Assembly: GCA_002382975.1 (NCBI GenBank)
Contig: DFTB01000005.1
Span: 1-20,519, forward strand
Length of the DNA stretch: 20,519 bases
Source: Fibrobacter sp. UBA4223
Lineage (GTDB): Bacteria; Fibrobacterota; Fibrobacteria; Fibrobacterales; Fibrobacteraceae
Direction of reading: 5' to 3'
The translations under genes were made by a program, and so were the position numbers. Of this stretch, positions 7,675 through 15,992 are shown piece by piece. Numbering within the stretch: position 1 is the stretch's first letter; each line of letters starts with the position of its first letter. Below the pieces are notes generated by a model. The model did not search any database, was not told where the DNA came from, and saw nothing but the letters and a program-made list of their open reading frames with translations.

Positions 7675-8649
7675 TTAATCCTTCAAGTATTCATCGACAT
7701 CCATGCCAAAAGAGAGGCCCATGGCTGTCAACACCTCGTTAAGTTCCACCAAGGACTTCCGACCGAAGTTCTTGTATTTGAGCATATCGTTTTCCTTGTT
7801 GCGCACAAGTTCACCGACCGTATGGATATTGGCCATACGCAGGCAGTTGCTGGAGCGAACAGAGAGTTCCAGTTCATCGACGCGAGTGCGGAGCAGTTCC
7901 GCGATGCGCTGGTGTTCTTCGTCCTGGCCTTCAGCACCTTCGGTCACCAGGTCACCTTCGAAGTTGATGAAGATTTCCAGGTGGTCGACGAGAAGCTTGG
8001 CAGCGTAGGCCAAGGCATCTTCGGGGTCGATGGAGCCGTCGGTGGTGATTTCCAGTTCCAGACGGTTGTAGTCTGTTTTCTGGCCCACGCGGGTATCGCT
8101 GATGTGCATTGCAACTTTCTGAACCGGGTTGAAGTTCGCGTCCGTAGCGATAACGCCAATCGGAGCGTCCTTGTCCTTCAGTTCGTCGGCACGGACAAAA
8201 CCGCGGCCACTGGAGATCTTCACGTCCATGGAAAGCGAAGCGTTACCGTTCAGAGTAGCGATATGGACATCGGGGGTCAAAACAACCACGCCCGGGTTTT
8301 CCATAAAGGACTTGGCAGTAACTTCGCCGTCGCCGGACACGTCCAGGTGCAAAGTTTCGTCGTGATCGGAAAGGAGCTTCACGCGGATGCTCTTGAGATT
8401 CAGGATGATATCGGTGACATCTTCCTTGACACCGGGAATCGTCGAAAATTCCTTCTCGACGCCTTCGATTTTCACGGAGACAATGGCCGCACCCTGCAGG
8501 GAGGAAAGGAGCGTGCGACGGAGAGCGTTACCGAGGGTGATACCCCAGCCACGTTCCAAGGCCTCTACGACAAACTTTGCATAGCGGCCGTCTTCGCCGG
8601 TTTCCACTTTCTGGAAGCTGCGCGGCATTTGAAGTGATTTCCACATCAT
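7675..8649 (-). CDS. rpoA: DNA-directed RNA polymerase subunit alpha
   Basis: A 324-residue alpha subunit. The N-terminal assembly domain includes GWGITLGNALRRTLLSS (about 34-50), the dimerisation and beta/beta' docking region. A Glu-rich linker leads to the C-terminal domain, where VRSSNCLRMANIHTVGELV carries Arg265 and Asn268 at the same numbers as the E. coli UP-element and activator contacts; GRKSLVELNEVL follows. The start at 8649 (MMWKSL) is supported by GAGGT seven bases upstream. It follows rpsK directly after 18 bases, in the place where rpsD normally intervenes. Confidence 0.98.
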   Translation of the reverse strand: MMWKSLQMPRSFQKVETGEDGRYAKFVVEALERGWGITLGNALRRTLLSSLQGAAIVSVKIEGVEKEFSTIPGVKEDVTDIILNLKSIRVKLLSDHDETLHLDVSGDGEVTAKSFMENPGVVVLTPDVHIATLNGNASLSMDVKISSGRGFVRADELKDKDAPIGVIATDANFNPVQKVAMHISDTRVGQKTDYNRLELEITTDGSIDPEDALAYAAKLLVDHLEIFINFEGDLVTEGAEGQDEEHQRIAELLRTRVDELELSVRSSNCLRMANIHTVGELVRNKENDMLKYKNFGRKSLVELNEVLTAMGLSFGMDVDEYLKD

Positions 8650-8667
8650 TGGCGATACCTCTTTGGA

Positions 8668-9108
8668 TTAGACTCTTCTCTTCTTTTTAGGACGGCAACC
8701 GTTGTGAGGAATGCCCGTCACGTCTCGAATAGAGAGGACTTCGAGGCCCGCATTCTTGATAGCGCGGACGGCGGATTCACGACCACCACCGGCGCCCTTG
8801 ACGCGGACATCCACCTTGCGCATGCCGAGATCGAAAGCCTTGTGGGCAGCGGCTTCGGCAGCGAGCTGGGCGGCAAACGGAGTGCTCTTGCGGGAACCCT
8901 TGAAACCGGCATTACCGGGAGAGCCCCAAGCGACCACGTTACCGCGAGCATCGGTGATAGAAACGATTGTGTTGTTGAAGGTGGCGTTGACGCAGGCGAT
9001 ACCCTGGATGTCGATACGCTTCTTGCCCTTCTTGACCTTGACTTCTTCAGCGGCAGCAACCGGAGCTTCGGCAGCGGCAGCAGTTTCCTTAATTTCTTCT
9101 TCAGCCAC
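8668..9108 (-). CDS. rpsK: 30S ribosomal protein uS11
   Basis: A 146-residue protein. The core from about residue 30 is typical uS11: [37 protein letters not shown] and the C-terminal [13 protein letters not shown]. It sits on the 30S platform near the mRNA exit and the Shine-Dalgarno helix. The start is GTG at 9108, supported by AGGAG seven bases upstream. The N-terminal 25 residues are Ala/Glu-rich and acidic ([20 protein letters not shown]), about 17 residues longer than the 129-residue E. coli protein, whose N terminus is basic. No rpsD follows. Confidence 0.97.
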   Translation of the reverse strand: MAEEEIKETAAAAEAPVAAAEEVKVKKGKKRIDIQGIACVNATFNNTIVSITDARGNVVAWGSPGNAGFKGSRKSTPFAAQLAAEAAAHKAFDLGMRKVDVRVKGAGGGRESAVRAIKNAGLEVLSIRDVTGIPHNGCRPKKKRRV

Positions 9109-9119
9109 GAGGAATCTCC

Positions 9120-9488
9120 TTACTTCTTCTTGTTAGCCACAGTTTTCTTGGGGCCCTTGCGGGTACGGGCGTTGGTGCGGGAACGCTGACCGCGGACCGG
9201 GAGGCCCTTGCGGTGGCGGATGCCGCGATAGCAGCCGATATCCTGCAAACGCTTAATGTTCAAGGTGATTTCTGCGCGGAGCTGACCTTCCACAGAGTAT
9301 TCGTCTTCCAAGAGATGACGAATCTTACCTTGTTCTTCTTCGGTGAGGTCATCGCACTTCTTGTTCTTGTCGATACCCAGCTGGGCACAGACCTTGTTTG
9401 CGGTGAACAGACCGACACCATAGATTGCCGTCAGACCGTACTCGACGGTCTTGTTTTTCGGTAAATCGACACCAGCGATACGTGCCAT
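9120..9488 (-). CDS. rpsM: 30S ribosomal protein uS13
   Basis: A 122-residue protein beginning [19 protein letters not shown], with the helix-hairpin segment [13 protein letters not shown] and the basic tail [21 protein letters not shown] that reaches towards the P-site tRNA. In the head of the small subunit it contacts uS19 and forms bridges B1a/B1b with the large subunit. It starts nine bases after rpmJ ends and heads the alpha block (rpsM-rpsK-rpoA-rplQ). Confidence 0.98.
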   Translation of the reverse strand: MARIAGVDLPKNKTVEYGLTAIYGVGLFTANKVCAQLGIDKNKKCDDLTEEEQGKIRHLLEDEYSVEGQLRAEITLNIKRLQDIGCYRGIRHRKGLPVRGQRSRTNARTRKGPKKTVANKKK

Positions 9489-9497
9489 ACGATCTCC

Positions 9498-9614
9498 TTA
9501 TCCCTGCTTCTGCTTGTGACGGGGGTTCTTCGAACAGATGATACGCAATACACCCTTGCGGCGGATGATCTTGCAGTTTTCACATCTGGGTTTGATGGAG
9601 GCTTTGATTTTCAT
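9498..9614 (-). CDS. rpmJ: 50S ribosomal protein bL36 (zinc-binding form)
   Basis: A 38-residue protein that I translated directly: it begins [19 protein letters not shown] and ends NPRHKQKQG. Cys11, Cys14, Cys27 and His33 form the zinc-ribbon ligand set of the C+ type bL36, so this is not the zinc-free paralogue induced under zinc starvation. It binds 23S rRNA at the base of the large subunit. AAAGG lies eight bases upstream of the ATG, inside the loop of a possible hairpin (9613-9641). The position between infA and rpsM is standard. Confidence 0.97.
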   Translation of the reverse strand: MKIKASIKPRCENCKIIRRKGVLRIICSKNPRHKQKQG

Positions 9615-9641
9615 AGGTTTGACCTTTTTTTGAATACCTAT
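9613..9641 (-). promoter_or_regulatory. possible hairpin around the rpmJ ribosome binding site
   Basis: Between infA and rpmJ, ATAGGT (9641-9636 in RNA order) can pair with ACCTAT (9618-9613), whose last two bases are the start of the rpmJ ATG. The 17-base loop contains the AAAGG ribosome binding site. This is the longest intergenic gap in the superoperon (26 bases). Six pairs with a loop this size is a modest structure and may be chance. Confidence 0.3.
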
Positions 9642-9859
9642 TACTTGTAACGGTAAGTGATCCGCCCACGATTGAGGTCGTAGGGGGAAATCTCTACCAA
9701 CACTTTGTCGTCCGGCAAAATTCGAATGAAATGCCGACGCATCTTTCCTGAAACATGGGCGAGGATCTCGTGACCATTTCCGAGCTGAACACGGAAGAAA
9801 GCATTGGGGAGTGCTTCCAACACAACGCCTTCTACTTGTATTCCTTCTTCTTTAGCCAC
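9641..9859 (-). CDS. infA: translation initiation factor IF-1
   Basis: A 72-residue single OB-fold protein, exactly the common IF-1 length, with [22 protein letters not shown] and the end [10 protein letters not shown]. It occupies the ribosomal A site during initiation with IF-2 and IF-3. The start is a GTG ([11 protein letters not shown]) that overlaps the secY stop by one base (TAGTG), suggesting termination-reinitiation coupling. The adk and map genes often found between secY and infA in other bacteria are absent. Confidence 0.97.
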   Translation of the reverse strand: MAKEEGIQVEGVVLEALPNAFFRVQLGNGHEILAHVSGKMRRHFIRILPDDKVLVEISPYDLNRGRITYRYK

Positions 9860-11220
9860 TAGGACGCCATCCTGCCGCGAATGCGGCCATGCTTGAGGAA
9901 ACCTTCATAGTTCTTGGTATGCAGTTGGGCTTCGAGCTGACGAAGCGTATCCAACGCCACACCGACCACGATCAAGACCGAGGTGCCCCCAATATAGAAA
10001 CTCATATTGAGTGCGTCTTTCAGGTGAAGCGGTCCCACACTGATTAAAGCGAGGAACAGGGACCCCGGAAGAGAAATTCGGGTCAAAATGTAGTCAATAT
10101 ACTCTGCAGTCTTCTTGCCAGGACGGATTCCCGGAATAAACCCACCACTTCTCTTGAGGTTTTCGGCAATGTCGTTAGGGTTGTACTGGATTGCCGTGTA
10201 GAAGTAGGTGAAGAATATAATCAGGAGACCGTAAATCACGCTGTAGGTGATGTGTCCCGGAATGAAAGCGGCAGCGAAAGCCTGCATCGCAGACACGTTC
10301 GGGAACCAAGAAGCGATCATGGCCGGAATGAACATGATGCAGCTTGCGAAAATCACGGGAATCACGCCAGCGGTGTTCACCTTGAAGGGCAAATAGCTGG
10401 ACTGACCGCCCATGACCTTGTTTCCGATGGTCCGGCGAGGACTTTGGAGTGGAATGCGACGGTTCGCCTGCTCCACGAAAACGATGAATCCGATAATCAC
10501 AACCACCACGGCCAAGATAAAGATCTCGATGGCGAGGGGCTGGATACCTTCTTTCAGCATTTCCAGTTCGGCAAGGACGGCTCGCGGGAAGCCGCCGACG
10601 ATACCGGCGAAGATAATAAGAGAAATACCGTTACCTACACCGTGCGAGGTAATCTGCTCGCCCAGGTACATCACGAAGATGGTACCGGCAGTGAAGGTCA
10701 GGGTAGCAAGTAAACGGAAACCGATGTTACCGAGTCCCGAAGAGAAATCATCGGCCAGCACAGAAACGCCTGTTCCTGTGGCGGTGGTCACCTTCAGGGA
10801 GGAAAGCCATACCGAAATACCCCATCCCTGCAGGGCGGCAAGCGCCACCGTAAAGTAACGGGTGTATTGGTTCAGCCTGGCGCGACCCTCCTGACCCTCC
10901 TTCTGGAGCATCTGGATGGCCGGGATCACGGAGCCCATCAACTGGATAATGATGGACGCACTGATGTAAGGCATGATACCCAGGGCAAAGACCGTCGCTT
11001 TCGCGAAGGCACCGCCCGTGAAGGAGTCATACAGGCCGAACAAATTATTCGAGTTACGGAAGAACTCCGCCAGCACGGCAGAATTCACTCCGGGGATGGT
11101 GATGTGGGCGCCAATGCGGTAGATGATCAGAATACCCAGCGTAAAAAGCAACTTCTTACGCAGGTCTTCGATCTTGAAGGCATTGACGAACGCATCAATA
11201 GCTTTCTTGAGAGCTTCCAT
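9859..11220 (-). CDS. secY: preprotein translocase subunit SecY
   Basis: A 453-residue inner-membrane channel protein with ten spans. [20 protein letters not shown] near residues 26-45 is the first span and plug approach, [15 protein letters not shown] (about 82-96) is the conserved second-span signature, and [23 protein letters not shown] is the conserved cytosolic loop that docks SecA and the ribosome. It forms SecYEG, exporting or inserting proteins, including the signal-peptide-bearing OPX protein at 5948-7114. Its ATG overlaps the rplO stop by one base (TAATG), and its TAG stop overlaps the infA GTG. Confidence 0.98.
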   Translation of the reverse strand: MEALKKAIDAFVNAFKIEDLRKKLLFTLGILIIYRIGAHITIPGVNSAVLAEFFRNSNNLFGLYDSFTGGAFAKATVFALGIMPYISASIIIQLMGSVIPAIQMLQKEGQEGRARLNQYTRYFTVALAALQGWGISVWLSSLKVTTATGTGVSVLADDFSSGLGNIGFRLLATLTFTAGTIFVMYLGEQITSHGVGNGISLIIFAGIVGGFPRAVLAELEMLKEGIQPLAIEIFILAVVVVIIGFIVFVEQANRRIPLQSPRRTIGNKVMGGQSSYLPFKVNTAGVIPVIFASCIMFIPAMIASWFPNVSAMQAFAAAFIPGHITYSVIYGLLIIFFTYFYTAIQYNPNDIAENLKRSGGFIPGIRPGKKTAEYIDYILTRISLPGSLFLALISVGPLHLKDALNMSFYIGGTSVLIVVGVALDTLRQLEAQLHTKNYEGFLKHGRIRGRMAS

Positions 11221-11660
11221 TAGACGATCTCGACTTTTCCGCCAGCAGCTTCGATGGCAGCCTTGGCCTTTTCGCTGATGGCGTTAACCTTAACATTGAT
11301 AGCCTTGTCAATTGTGCCGAAGGCAAGAACCTTGACCGGACGGTCCATGTCCTTGATGAAACCCTGGTCGAACAGAGCCTGGGCGTCGAACTCGGTCACG
11401 CTCACCGCAGCGAGCTTCTTGAGGTTAACAATCTGGAATTCAACACCGACGTGCTTGAAGCCACGCTTCGGGATACGACGGTGAATCGGCATCTGGCCGC
11501 CTTCGAAGGCGACACGGCCGGCCTTGGCGCTCTTACGGGCACCGGCACCCTTCTGGCCACGGCCAGCGGTAGTGCCGAAACCGGAACCAGGACCGCGGCC
11601 GATACGGCGGCGGCTCTTGCCCTTGGCAGCCTTGCCAGGATTGAGAGTATTGAGTTCCAT
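11220..11660 (-). CDS. rplO: 50S ribosomal protein uL15
   Basis: A 146-residue protein with the extended Gly/Arg/Lys-rich N-terminal arm (RRRIGRGPGSGFGTTAGRGQ, about 17-36), EGGQMPIHRRIPKRGF, and a compact C-terminal domain. It assembles late onto 23S rRNA domain II, the extended arm running deep into the subunit. It starts one base after rpmD ends and overlaps the secY start by one base. Confidence 0.98.
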   Translation of the reverse strand: MELNTLNPGKAAKGKSRRRIGRGPGSGFGTTAGRGQKGAGARKSAKAGRVAFEGGQMPIHRRIPKRGFKHVGVEFQIVNLKKLAAVSVTEFDAQALFDQGFIKDMDRPVKVLAFGTIDKAINVKVNAISEKAKAAIEAAGGKVEIV

Positions 11661-11661
11661 C

Positions 11662-11841
11662 TTAGATCTCCTCGACCTTCACCATGTCAGCCACGGCATT
11701 GATCATGCCCTGGATGCTGGGGGTCAAAACGTGTTCAACAGACTGTCCAATCTTACGGAGACCAAGAGCGGCCACGTTGGCGCGGTGCACCGGCAGACGG
11801 CGGACAGTACCCTTAATCAAAGTAATACGAACTTTCTTCAT
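11662..11841 (-). CDS. rpmD: 50S ribosomal protein uL30
   Basis: A 59-residue protein, translated directly: it begins MKKVRITLIKGTVRRLPVHR, continues LGLRKIGQSVEHVLTPSIQG, and ends VADMVKVEEI. This is the usual short bacterial uL30 fold binding 23S rRNA. It lies in the standard place between rpsE (13-base gap) and rplO (one-base gap). Confidence 0.97.
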   Translation of the reverse strand: MKKVRITLIKGTVRRLPVHRANVAALGLRKIGQSVEHVLTPSIQGMINAVADMVKVEEI

Positions 11842-11854
11842 GGTGTATTACTCC

Positions 11855-12337
11855 TTAGGCATTGGCACCGCGGAGGGCGGCGCAGTCCTGTTTGTTCTTC
11901 TGAGCCAAGAGACCTTCGAGGCAGGCGCGCACGACGGTGCTCGGATTGGAAGAACCGTGAATCTTTGTGAGGATGTTACGCACACCGGCCAGTTCGAGAA
12001 CGGCACGGGCAGCAGCACCGGCAATAACGCCAGTACCGGGAGCAGCCGGCATCAAGAGGATGCGGGTAGCACCGCTCTTGACTTCGATGTCGTGAGGAAT
12101 GGTGCCGTCCAGCAGCTGGACTTCAACGATATTCCTCTGGGCGGCTTCGGTACCCTTACGGATAGCTTCGGAAACTTCCTTAGCCTTGCCGAGGCCAACA
12201 CCAATCTTGCCGTTCTTGTTGCCAACGACAACGAGAGCGGAGAAGGACATACGGCGACCGCCCTTGACGGTCTTTGCGCAACGGTTGATGTGTACAACCT
12301 TGTCTTCAAATTCAGAAACTTGAGCTTCGCGTTCCAA
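11855..12337 (-). CDS. rpsE: 30S ribosomal protein uS5
   Basis: A 160-residue protein with start chosen at TTG 12337. [24 protein letters not shown] is the N-terminal double-stranded RNA-binding domain, followed by [19 protein letters not shown], then [18 protein letters not shown] and [13 protein letters not shown] of the C-terminal domain. uS5 shapes the decoding site and mRNA entry; family mutants affect accuracy. Two starts are possible. GTG at 12349 overlaps the rplR stop (TAGTG) but has no ribosome binding site. TTG at 12337 has GAGGT five bases upstream and gives the N terminus [11 protein letters not shown], so I prefer it; the difference is four residues. Confidence 0.95.
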   Translation of the reverse strand: MEREAQVSEFEDKVVHINRCAKTVKGGRRMSFSALVVVGNKNGKIGVGLGKAKEVSEAIRKGTEAAQRNIVEVQLLDGTIPHDIEVKSGATRILLMPAAPGTGVIAGAAARAVLELAGVRNILTKIHGSSNPSTVVRACLEGLLAQKNKQDCAALRGANA

Positions 12338-12342
12338 AGTGT

Positions 12343-12347
12343 ACCTC
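12343..12347 (-). promoter_or_regulatory. ribosome binding site deciding the rpsE start
   Basis: GAGGT, read on the minus strand, sits five bases before TTG at 12337 and directly overlaps the alternative GTG start at 12347-12349. This favours initiation at TTG rather than at GTG. It is embedded just after the rplR TAG stop. Confidence 0.55.
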
Positions 12348-12348
12348 A

Positions 12349-12720
12349 CTAGAATTTGAGTCCGCCTTCACGAGCTCCCTCAGCGAGAGCCTGAACGCGA
12401 CCGTGATAGATGTAACCGCCGCGGTCAAAGACCACGGATTCAATGCCCTTGGACTTAGCGATTTCGGCAATCTGGAGACCGAGCTGCTTAGCCTGCTCCG
12501 ACTTCGTCATTTCGCCGAACTTGCCCTGGAATTCCTTGGCAGTCGTTGCGACCTGAACGAGAGACTTGTTGTTTGCGTCATCGATAATCTGGGCGACCAT
12601 GTGAGACAAGGAACGGCGAACAGCCAAACGAGGGCATTCTGCAGTTCCGACGACAGACTTGCGCACACGAGCATGGCGTGCGATTCTGGACTGGATTCTT
12701 TTCTTAGCAATTGCAGTCAT
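12349..12720 (-). CDS. rplR: 50S ribosomal protein uL18
   Basis: A 123-residue protein with [19 protein letters not shown], the conserved [17 protein letters not shown] and the C-terminal [21 protein letters not shown]. With uL5 and bL25 it binds 5S rRNA in the central protuberance. It begins nine bases after rplF and ends in TAG at the rpsE junction. Confidence 0.98.
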   Translation of the reverse strand: MTAIAKKRIQSRIARHARVRKSVVGTAECPRLAVRRSLSHMVAQIIDDANNKSLVQVATTAKEFQGKFGEMTKSEQAKQLGLQIAEIAKSKGIESVVFDRGGYIYHGRVQALAEGAREGGLKF

Positions 12721-12729
12721 AGTTTACCC

Positions 12730-13269
12730 TTATTTACCTGTCTTCTTACCCTGCTTGCGACGAATAATCTCGCCTTCGTACTTGATGCCCTTGCCCTTAT
12801 ACGGTTCAGGACGACGGTACTTGCGGATTTCGGCGGCAGCCTGGCCAACCTTCTGTTTGTCGATACCGGAGATAGTGATCTTCAGGGGGTCCACAGCCTT
12901 GAGCTCAACGCCTTCGGGAGCCTTGAAGATAACCGGGTGAGAGAAGCCGAGAACCAGGTTCAGGTCCTTGCCCTTCTGTTCCACGCGGTAGCCCACGCCC
13001 ACGATTTCAAGAGTCTTCTGGAAACCCTTGGTCACGCCTTCGACCATGTTGTTGACGAGAGCGCGAGTGGTGCCGTGCATAGCACGAGTGAACTTTTCGT
13101 CGTTAGGACGGGTGAAGGAAAGCTTGTCACCGTCGAGCTTGATGGAAATCAGTTCGTGAACGGTGGTTTCGAGCTTGCCCTTGGGGCCTTCGACCTTGAT
13201 GTTCTGACCATTGACGGCGACTTTAACGCCAGCCGGGATATTGATAATAGCTTTACCGATACGGGACAT
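12730..13269 (-). CDS. rplF: 50S ribosomal protein uL6
   Basis: A 179-residue protein beginning MSRIGKAIINIPAGVKV, with the two similar uL6 domains, the C-terminal one containing SGIDKQKVGQAAAEIRKYR and EPYKGKGIKYEGEII. It binds 23S rRNA near the sarcin-ricin loop and the GTPase centre used by EF-Tu and EF-G. The start at 13269 is preferred over an in-frame ATG at 13278: it matches the family N terminus and has AAAGGT nine bases upstream, whereas the upstream ATG would abut that site. Confidence 0.97.
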   Translation of the reverse strand: MSRIGKAIINIPAGVKVAVNGQNIKVEGPKGKLETTVHELISIKLDGDKLSFTRPNDEKFTRAMHGTTRALVNNMVEGVTKGFQKTLEIVGVGYRVEQKGKDLNLVLGFSHPVIFKAPEGVELKAVDPLKITISGIDKQKVGQAAAEIRKYRRPEPYKGKGIKYEGEIIRRKQGKKTGK

Positions 13270-13271
13270 CT

Positions 13272-13667
13272 TTACCATACCTTTGCGATGACTTCACCAC
13301 CCACGTTTTCCTTGCGGGCTTCGTGGTCGGTCATCACGCCTTTAGATGTGGAGATGATAGCATAGCCAAGGCCGTTGCGAACGCGGGGGAGCTTAGCGGC
13401 GTCAACATAGTGACGAAGACCCGGCGTAGAAACGCGCTGGATGCCCTGGATAGCGGATTCGCCCTTGGTGTAGCGGAGCAGCACCTTGAGGATGCCCTGC
13501 TTGCCGTCTTCAACCACGACGAACTTCTTAATGAAACCTTTTTCCTGCAGCACGCGAGCGATTTCACGCTTCAGGTTGCTGGCAGGGATGTCCACCACGG
13601 GGAGCTTTGCCTTGGAGGCATTGCGCACGCGGGTGAGCATATCGGCGATAGGATCTGTCATTGCCAT
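13272..13667 (-). CDS. rpsH: 30S ribosomal protein uS8
   Basis: A 131-residue protein beginning MAMTDPIADMLTRVRNAS, with the C-terminal signature STSKGVMTDHEARKENVGGE. It binds 16S helix 21 in the 30S platform; in E. coli it also represses the spc operon, which cannot be judged here. The start at 13667 has GGAG nine bases upstream; the open frame continues 60 codons further upstream into rpsN, which is rejected. Two bases separate it from rplF. Confidence 0.97.
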   Translation of the reverse strand: MAMTDPIADMLTRVRNASKAKLPVVDIPASNLKREIARVLQEKGFIKKFVVVEDGKQGILKVLLRYTKGESAIQGIQRVSTPGLRHYVDAAKLPRVRNGLGYAIISTSKGVMTDHEARKENVGGEVIAKVW

Positions 13668-13680
13668 GAGTATACTCTCC

Positions 13681-13866
13681 TTACCAAGACGACTTTGTGA
13701 TACCGGGGATTTCGCCGGCGAGTGCCATTTCGCGGAAGCAAATACGGCAAAGGCCAAAGCGGCGCATAAAGGCGTGCGGCCTACCGCAACGCTTGCAACG
13801 GTTATACCCACGAACGGTATACTTCGGGGTACGCTTGCATTTTTCAATCATTCTTCTGCTTGCCAT
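13681..13866 (-). CDS. rpsN: 30S ribosomal protein uS14, zinc-binding type
   Basis: A 61-residue short uS14 (type Z) beginning [20 protein letters not shown]. Cys24-X2-Cys27 and Cys40-X2-Cys43 form the zinc-binding set, so this is the C+ form rather than the long zinc-free form found in E. coli. It sits in the 30S head near uS3 and uS10. It lies in the standard place between rplE and rpsH, with gaps of nine and thirteen bases. Confidence 0.98.
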   Translation of the reverse strand: MASRRMIEKCKRTPKYTVRGYNRCKRCGRPHAFMRRFGLCRICFREMALAGEIPGITKSSW

Positions 13867-13875
13867 GGTATTACC

Positions 13876-14415
13876 TTACTTCCTGAAGGGGAGTCCAAGT
13901 TCTTCGAGAAGGGCACGACCTTCTTCGTCCGTCTTAGCGGAGGTCACGAAGGAGATGTCCATACCGAATGTACGGGAAACCTTGTCGATGTCGATTTCGA
14001 CAAAGATGGTCTGTTCCTTGATACCCAAGGTGAAATTGCCCATTCCATCAAAGCCACGACGAGCGAGGCCGCGGAAGTCGCGGACACGGGGCAGGCTGAT
14101 GTTGATGAAGCGGAAAAGGAAATCCCACATGTTGTCACCGTGGAGGGTGACCTTGGCACCGATACCGATGCCTTCGCGAAGGTGGAACTGGGCCACAGCC
14201 TTCTTGGCGGTGGTCACCACAGCCTTCTGGCCGGTGATGGCAGAAAGAGTATCCACGGCTTCGTCAAGAATCTTGCGGTTCTGAGAAGCAGCGCCCACGC
14301 CCATGTTGATCACAATCTTCTGGAGGCGGGGAATTTCCATCACGTTCTTGTAAGCGAACTTCTGCTGCAAGGCAGGAACGACTTTTTCGAGATAAAATTG
14401 TTTCATCTGGTTCAT
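13876..14415 (-). CDS. rplE: 50S ribosomal protein uL5
   Basis: A 179-residue protein with [17 protein letters not shown] near the N terminus, [39 protein letters not shown] and [20 protein letters not shown]. It binds 5S rRNA and contributes to bridge B1b with uS13. ATG at 14415 has AAGG about eight bases upstream; a second in-frame ATG at 14406 (MKQFYLEK) is possible and would shorten it by three residues. Confidence 0.97.
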   Translation of the reverse strand: MNQMKQFYLEKVVPALQQKFAYKNVMEIPRLQKIVINMGVGAASQNRKILDEAVDTLSAITGQKAVVTTAKKAVAQFHLREGIGIGAKVTLHGDNMWDFLFRFINISLPRVRDFRGLARRGFDGMGNFTLGIKEQTIFVEIDIDKVSRTFGMDISFVTSAKTDEEGRALLEELGLPFRK

Positions 14416-14424
14416 TGCGTTACC

Positions 14425-14724
14425 TTACACAGCCTTTCCAGTCTTGACACTGGTACGAACGCCCTTCTTGCCCTTTTCGCGAACGATGCGGGTACGGACG
14501 GGGGTATTGCCTTCGAGAAGCATCACGTTGGAAATGTCGATAGGCAGTTCCTTTTCGATGATGCCACCGGTTTGGTTGGTCTGGGACGGCTTTTCATGAC
14601 GCTTGCGGACGTTCACGCCCGAAACGGTCACCTTGCCGGCCTTGACACTGATCACGGTGCCGGTCTTGCCCTTGTTGGCACCGGAAATCACCTTGACGTT
14701 ATCATTCTTTTTGATGTTGGCCAT
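14425..14724 (-). CDS. rplX: 50S ribosomal protein uL24
   Basis: A 99-residue KOW-motif protein: NVKVISGANKGKTGTVISV (9-27) is the KOW segment, followed by VNVRKRHEKPSQTNQTGGII. It is an assembly initiator of the 50S subunit, bound near the tunnel exit to 23S domain I. Its ATG overlaps the rplN stop by one base (TAATG). Confidence 0.98.
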   Translation of the reverse strand: MANIKKNDNVKVISGANKGKTGTVISVKAGKVTVSGVNVRKRHEKPSQTNQTGGIIEKELPIDISNVMLLEGNTPVRTRIVREKGKKGVRTSVKTGKAV

Positions 14725-15092
14725 TAGAGAACCTCAGGTGCGAGGGAGATGATCTTCATGTATTTCTTGTCGCGGAGCTCACGAGCCACCGGTCCAAAAA
14801 TACGGGTTCCACGGGGTTCGCCATCCTTAGTGATGAGAACCACGGCGTTGTCCGAGAAACGGATGAACGTGCCATCCGGACGGGCAATTTCTTTGCGTGT
14901 GCGCACGACGACAGCGTCGGCCACGGAACCCTTCTTCACCTTGCTCTGGGGGATAGCGTCTTTAACGGCTACCTTGATGACATCACCGATGCTAGCATAG
15001 CGACGGTTGGTGCCACCCAAAACACGGATGCAGGCGACTTCCTTGGCTCCACTGTTGTCAGCCACGACGAGTCTGGTTTCTTCTTGAATCAT
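14724..15092 (-). CDS. rplN: 50S ribosomal protein uL14
   Basis: A 122-residue protein, the canonical length, beginning [19 protein letters not shown], with the signature [20 protein letters not shown] and the end [15 protein letters not shown]. It lies at the subunit interface, forms bridges B5/B8 and is the docking site of the silencing factor RsfS in the family. It heads the spc block, starting 21 bases after rpsQ, with no terminator or promoter visible in that gap. Confidence 0.98.
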   Translation of the reverse strand: MIQEETRLVVADNSGAKEVACIRVLGGTNRRYASIGDVIKVAVKDAIPQSKVKKGSVADAVVVRTRKEIARPDGTFIRFSDNAVVLITKDGEPRGTRIFGPVARELRDKKYMKIISLAPEVL

Positions 15093-15113
15093 ATTCGCCT
15101 TACTCCAAAACGA

Positions 15114-15368
15114 TTATTTCTTCTTTTCCACAATCCGAACCAGGCGCCAGCGCTTGGTAGCGGAAAGAGGACGAGTTTCCATGATTTCCACCAGGTCGCC
15201 TTCGCCCGCTTCGTTCTTTTCGTCGTGAGCCTTGAGCTTCTTGGTGGTGGTCATGATCTTGTTGTACATGGGGTGACGCTTGCGGTTTTCAACCACAACC
15301 GTGATGGTCTTGTCCATCTTGTCAGAAGAGACGACACCCTGCTTGACTTTACGAAGGTTTCTATCCAT
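15114..15368 (-). CDS. rpsQ: 30S ribosomal protein uS17
   Basis: An 84-residue OB-fold protein: [20 protein letters not shown] (9-28), then [19 protein letters not shown] and the conserved end [21 protein letters not shown]. It is a primary 16S 5'-domain binder. The last gene of the S10 block, it starts 17 bases after rpmC. Confidence 0.98.
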   Translation of the reverse strand: MDRNLRKVKQGVVSSDKMDKTITVVVENRKRHPMYNKIMTTTKKLKAHDEKNEAGEGDLVEIMETRPLSATKRWRLVRIVEKKK

Positions 15369-15385
15369 TTCCTGCTCCTGCCGGC

Positions 15386-15577
15386 TTATGCCTTGGCCTT
15401 TTCGCTGAGGATGGTCTTGATACGGGCGATGTCCTTGCGGGTCGTCTGAATCACAGAGGGTTTTTCCAAATTACCGAGCTTCGCAGTCATGCGGTAATTG
15501 AACAAATCGAGATTCAACTGAGCCAGTTTTTCCTTGAGCTGGTCAACGCCCAGTTCTTTCAATTCACGTGCTTTCAT
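15386..15577 (-). CDS. rpmC: 50S ribosomal protein uL29
   Basis: A 63-residue two-helix protein beginning [20 protein letters not shown] and containing [20 protein letters not shown]. It surrounds the nascent-chain exit next to uL23. The start at 15577 is taken at MKARELKE: its ATG overlaps the rplP stop by one base (TAATG), and a ten-codon upstream extension does not resemble the family. Confidence 0.97.
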   Translation of the reverse strand: MKARELKELGVDQLKEKLAQLNLDLFNYRMTAKLGNLEKPSVIQTTRKDIARIKTILSEKAKA

Positions 15578-15990
15578 TAGATCTCCGATTCTTCGATGAT
15601 TTTGCACTTGAGGGGGAGCTTCTGCGAAGCGACATGGAGAGCTTCCATGGCGAGATCGCGTTCGACACCGCCCATTTCGAAAATGATGCGACCCGGGAGG
15701 ATAACGGCTGCCCAGAATTCCACGGCACCCTTACCCTTACCCATACGAGCTTCTGCAGGGTGACGGGTAACAGGCTTGTCGGGGAACACGCGGATCCAGA
15801 CGCGGCCACCACGCTTGATCTTACGAGTCATAGCGATACGGGCAGCTTCGATTTGGCGAGCCGTCAGCCAGCACTTTTCAAGAGCCTGAATGCCGAATTC
15901 GCCGAAGGCCATGGTGTTGCCACGAGTGGCGACGCCCTTCATGCGGCCTTTCATCTGCTTACGATGTAATGTTCTTTTAGGACTCAGCAT
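15577..15990 (-). CDS. rplP: 50S ribosomal protein uL16
   Basis: A 137-residue protein beginning [19 protein letters not shown], with [20 protein letters not shown], and the loop [20 protein letters not shown] that reaches towards A-site tRNA. It is a late-assembling protein essential for peptidyl-transferase activity. It starts two bases after the rpsC stop. Confidence 0.98.
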   Translation of the reverse strand: MLSPKRTLHRKQMKGRMKGVATRGNTMAFGEFGIQALEKCWLTARQIEAARIAMTRKIKRGGRVWIRVFPDKPVTRHPAEARMGKGKGAVEFWAAVILPGRIIFEMGGVERDLAMEALHVASQKLPLKCKIIEESEI

Positions 15991-15992
15991 AA

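Noticed and set aside
7822..8637. 271-codon plus-strand open frame over rpoA
   Set aside because: Antisense to the well-conserved alpha subunit; no independent coding signal.
12403..13365. 320-codon plus-strand open frame over rplR and rplF
   Set aside because: Antisense shadow of two intact ribosomal protein genes with no recognisable domain.
13668..13847. 60-residue N-terminal extension of uS8
   Set aside because: It overlaps rpsN in another frame and is unlike the family; the start at 13667 has a good ribosome binding site.
13486..14727. 413-codon open frame on the plus strand
   Set aside because: It is exactly antisense to rplX, rplE, rpsN and part of rpsH. Its translation has no family resemblance; the long frame is a by-product of codon bias in highly expressed genes.
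15578..15607. 10-residue N-terminal extension of uL29
   Set aside because: It overlaps the end of rplP and does not match uL29 N termini; the TAATG-overlapping start does.
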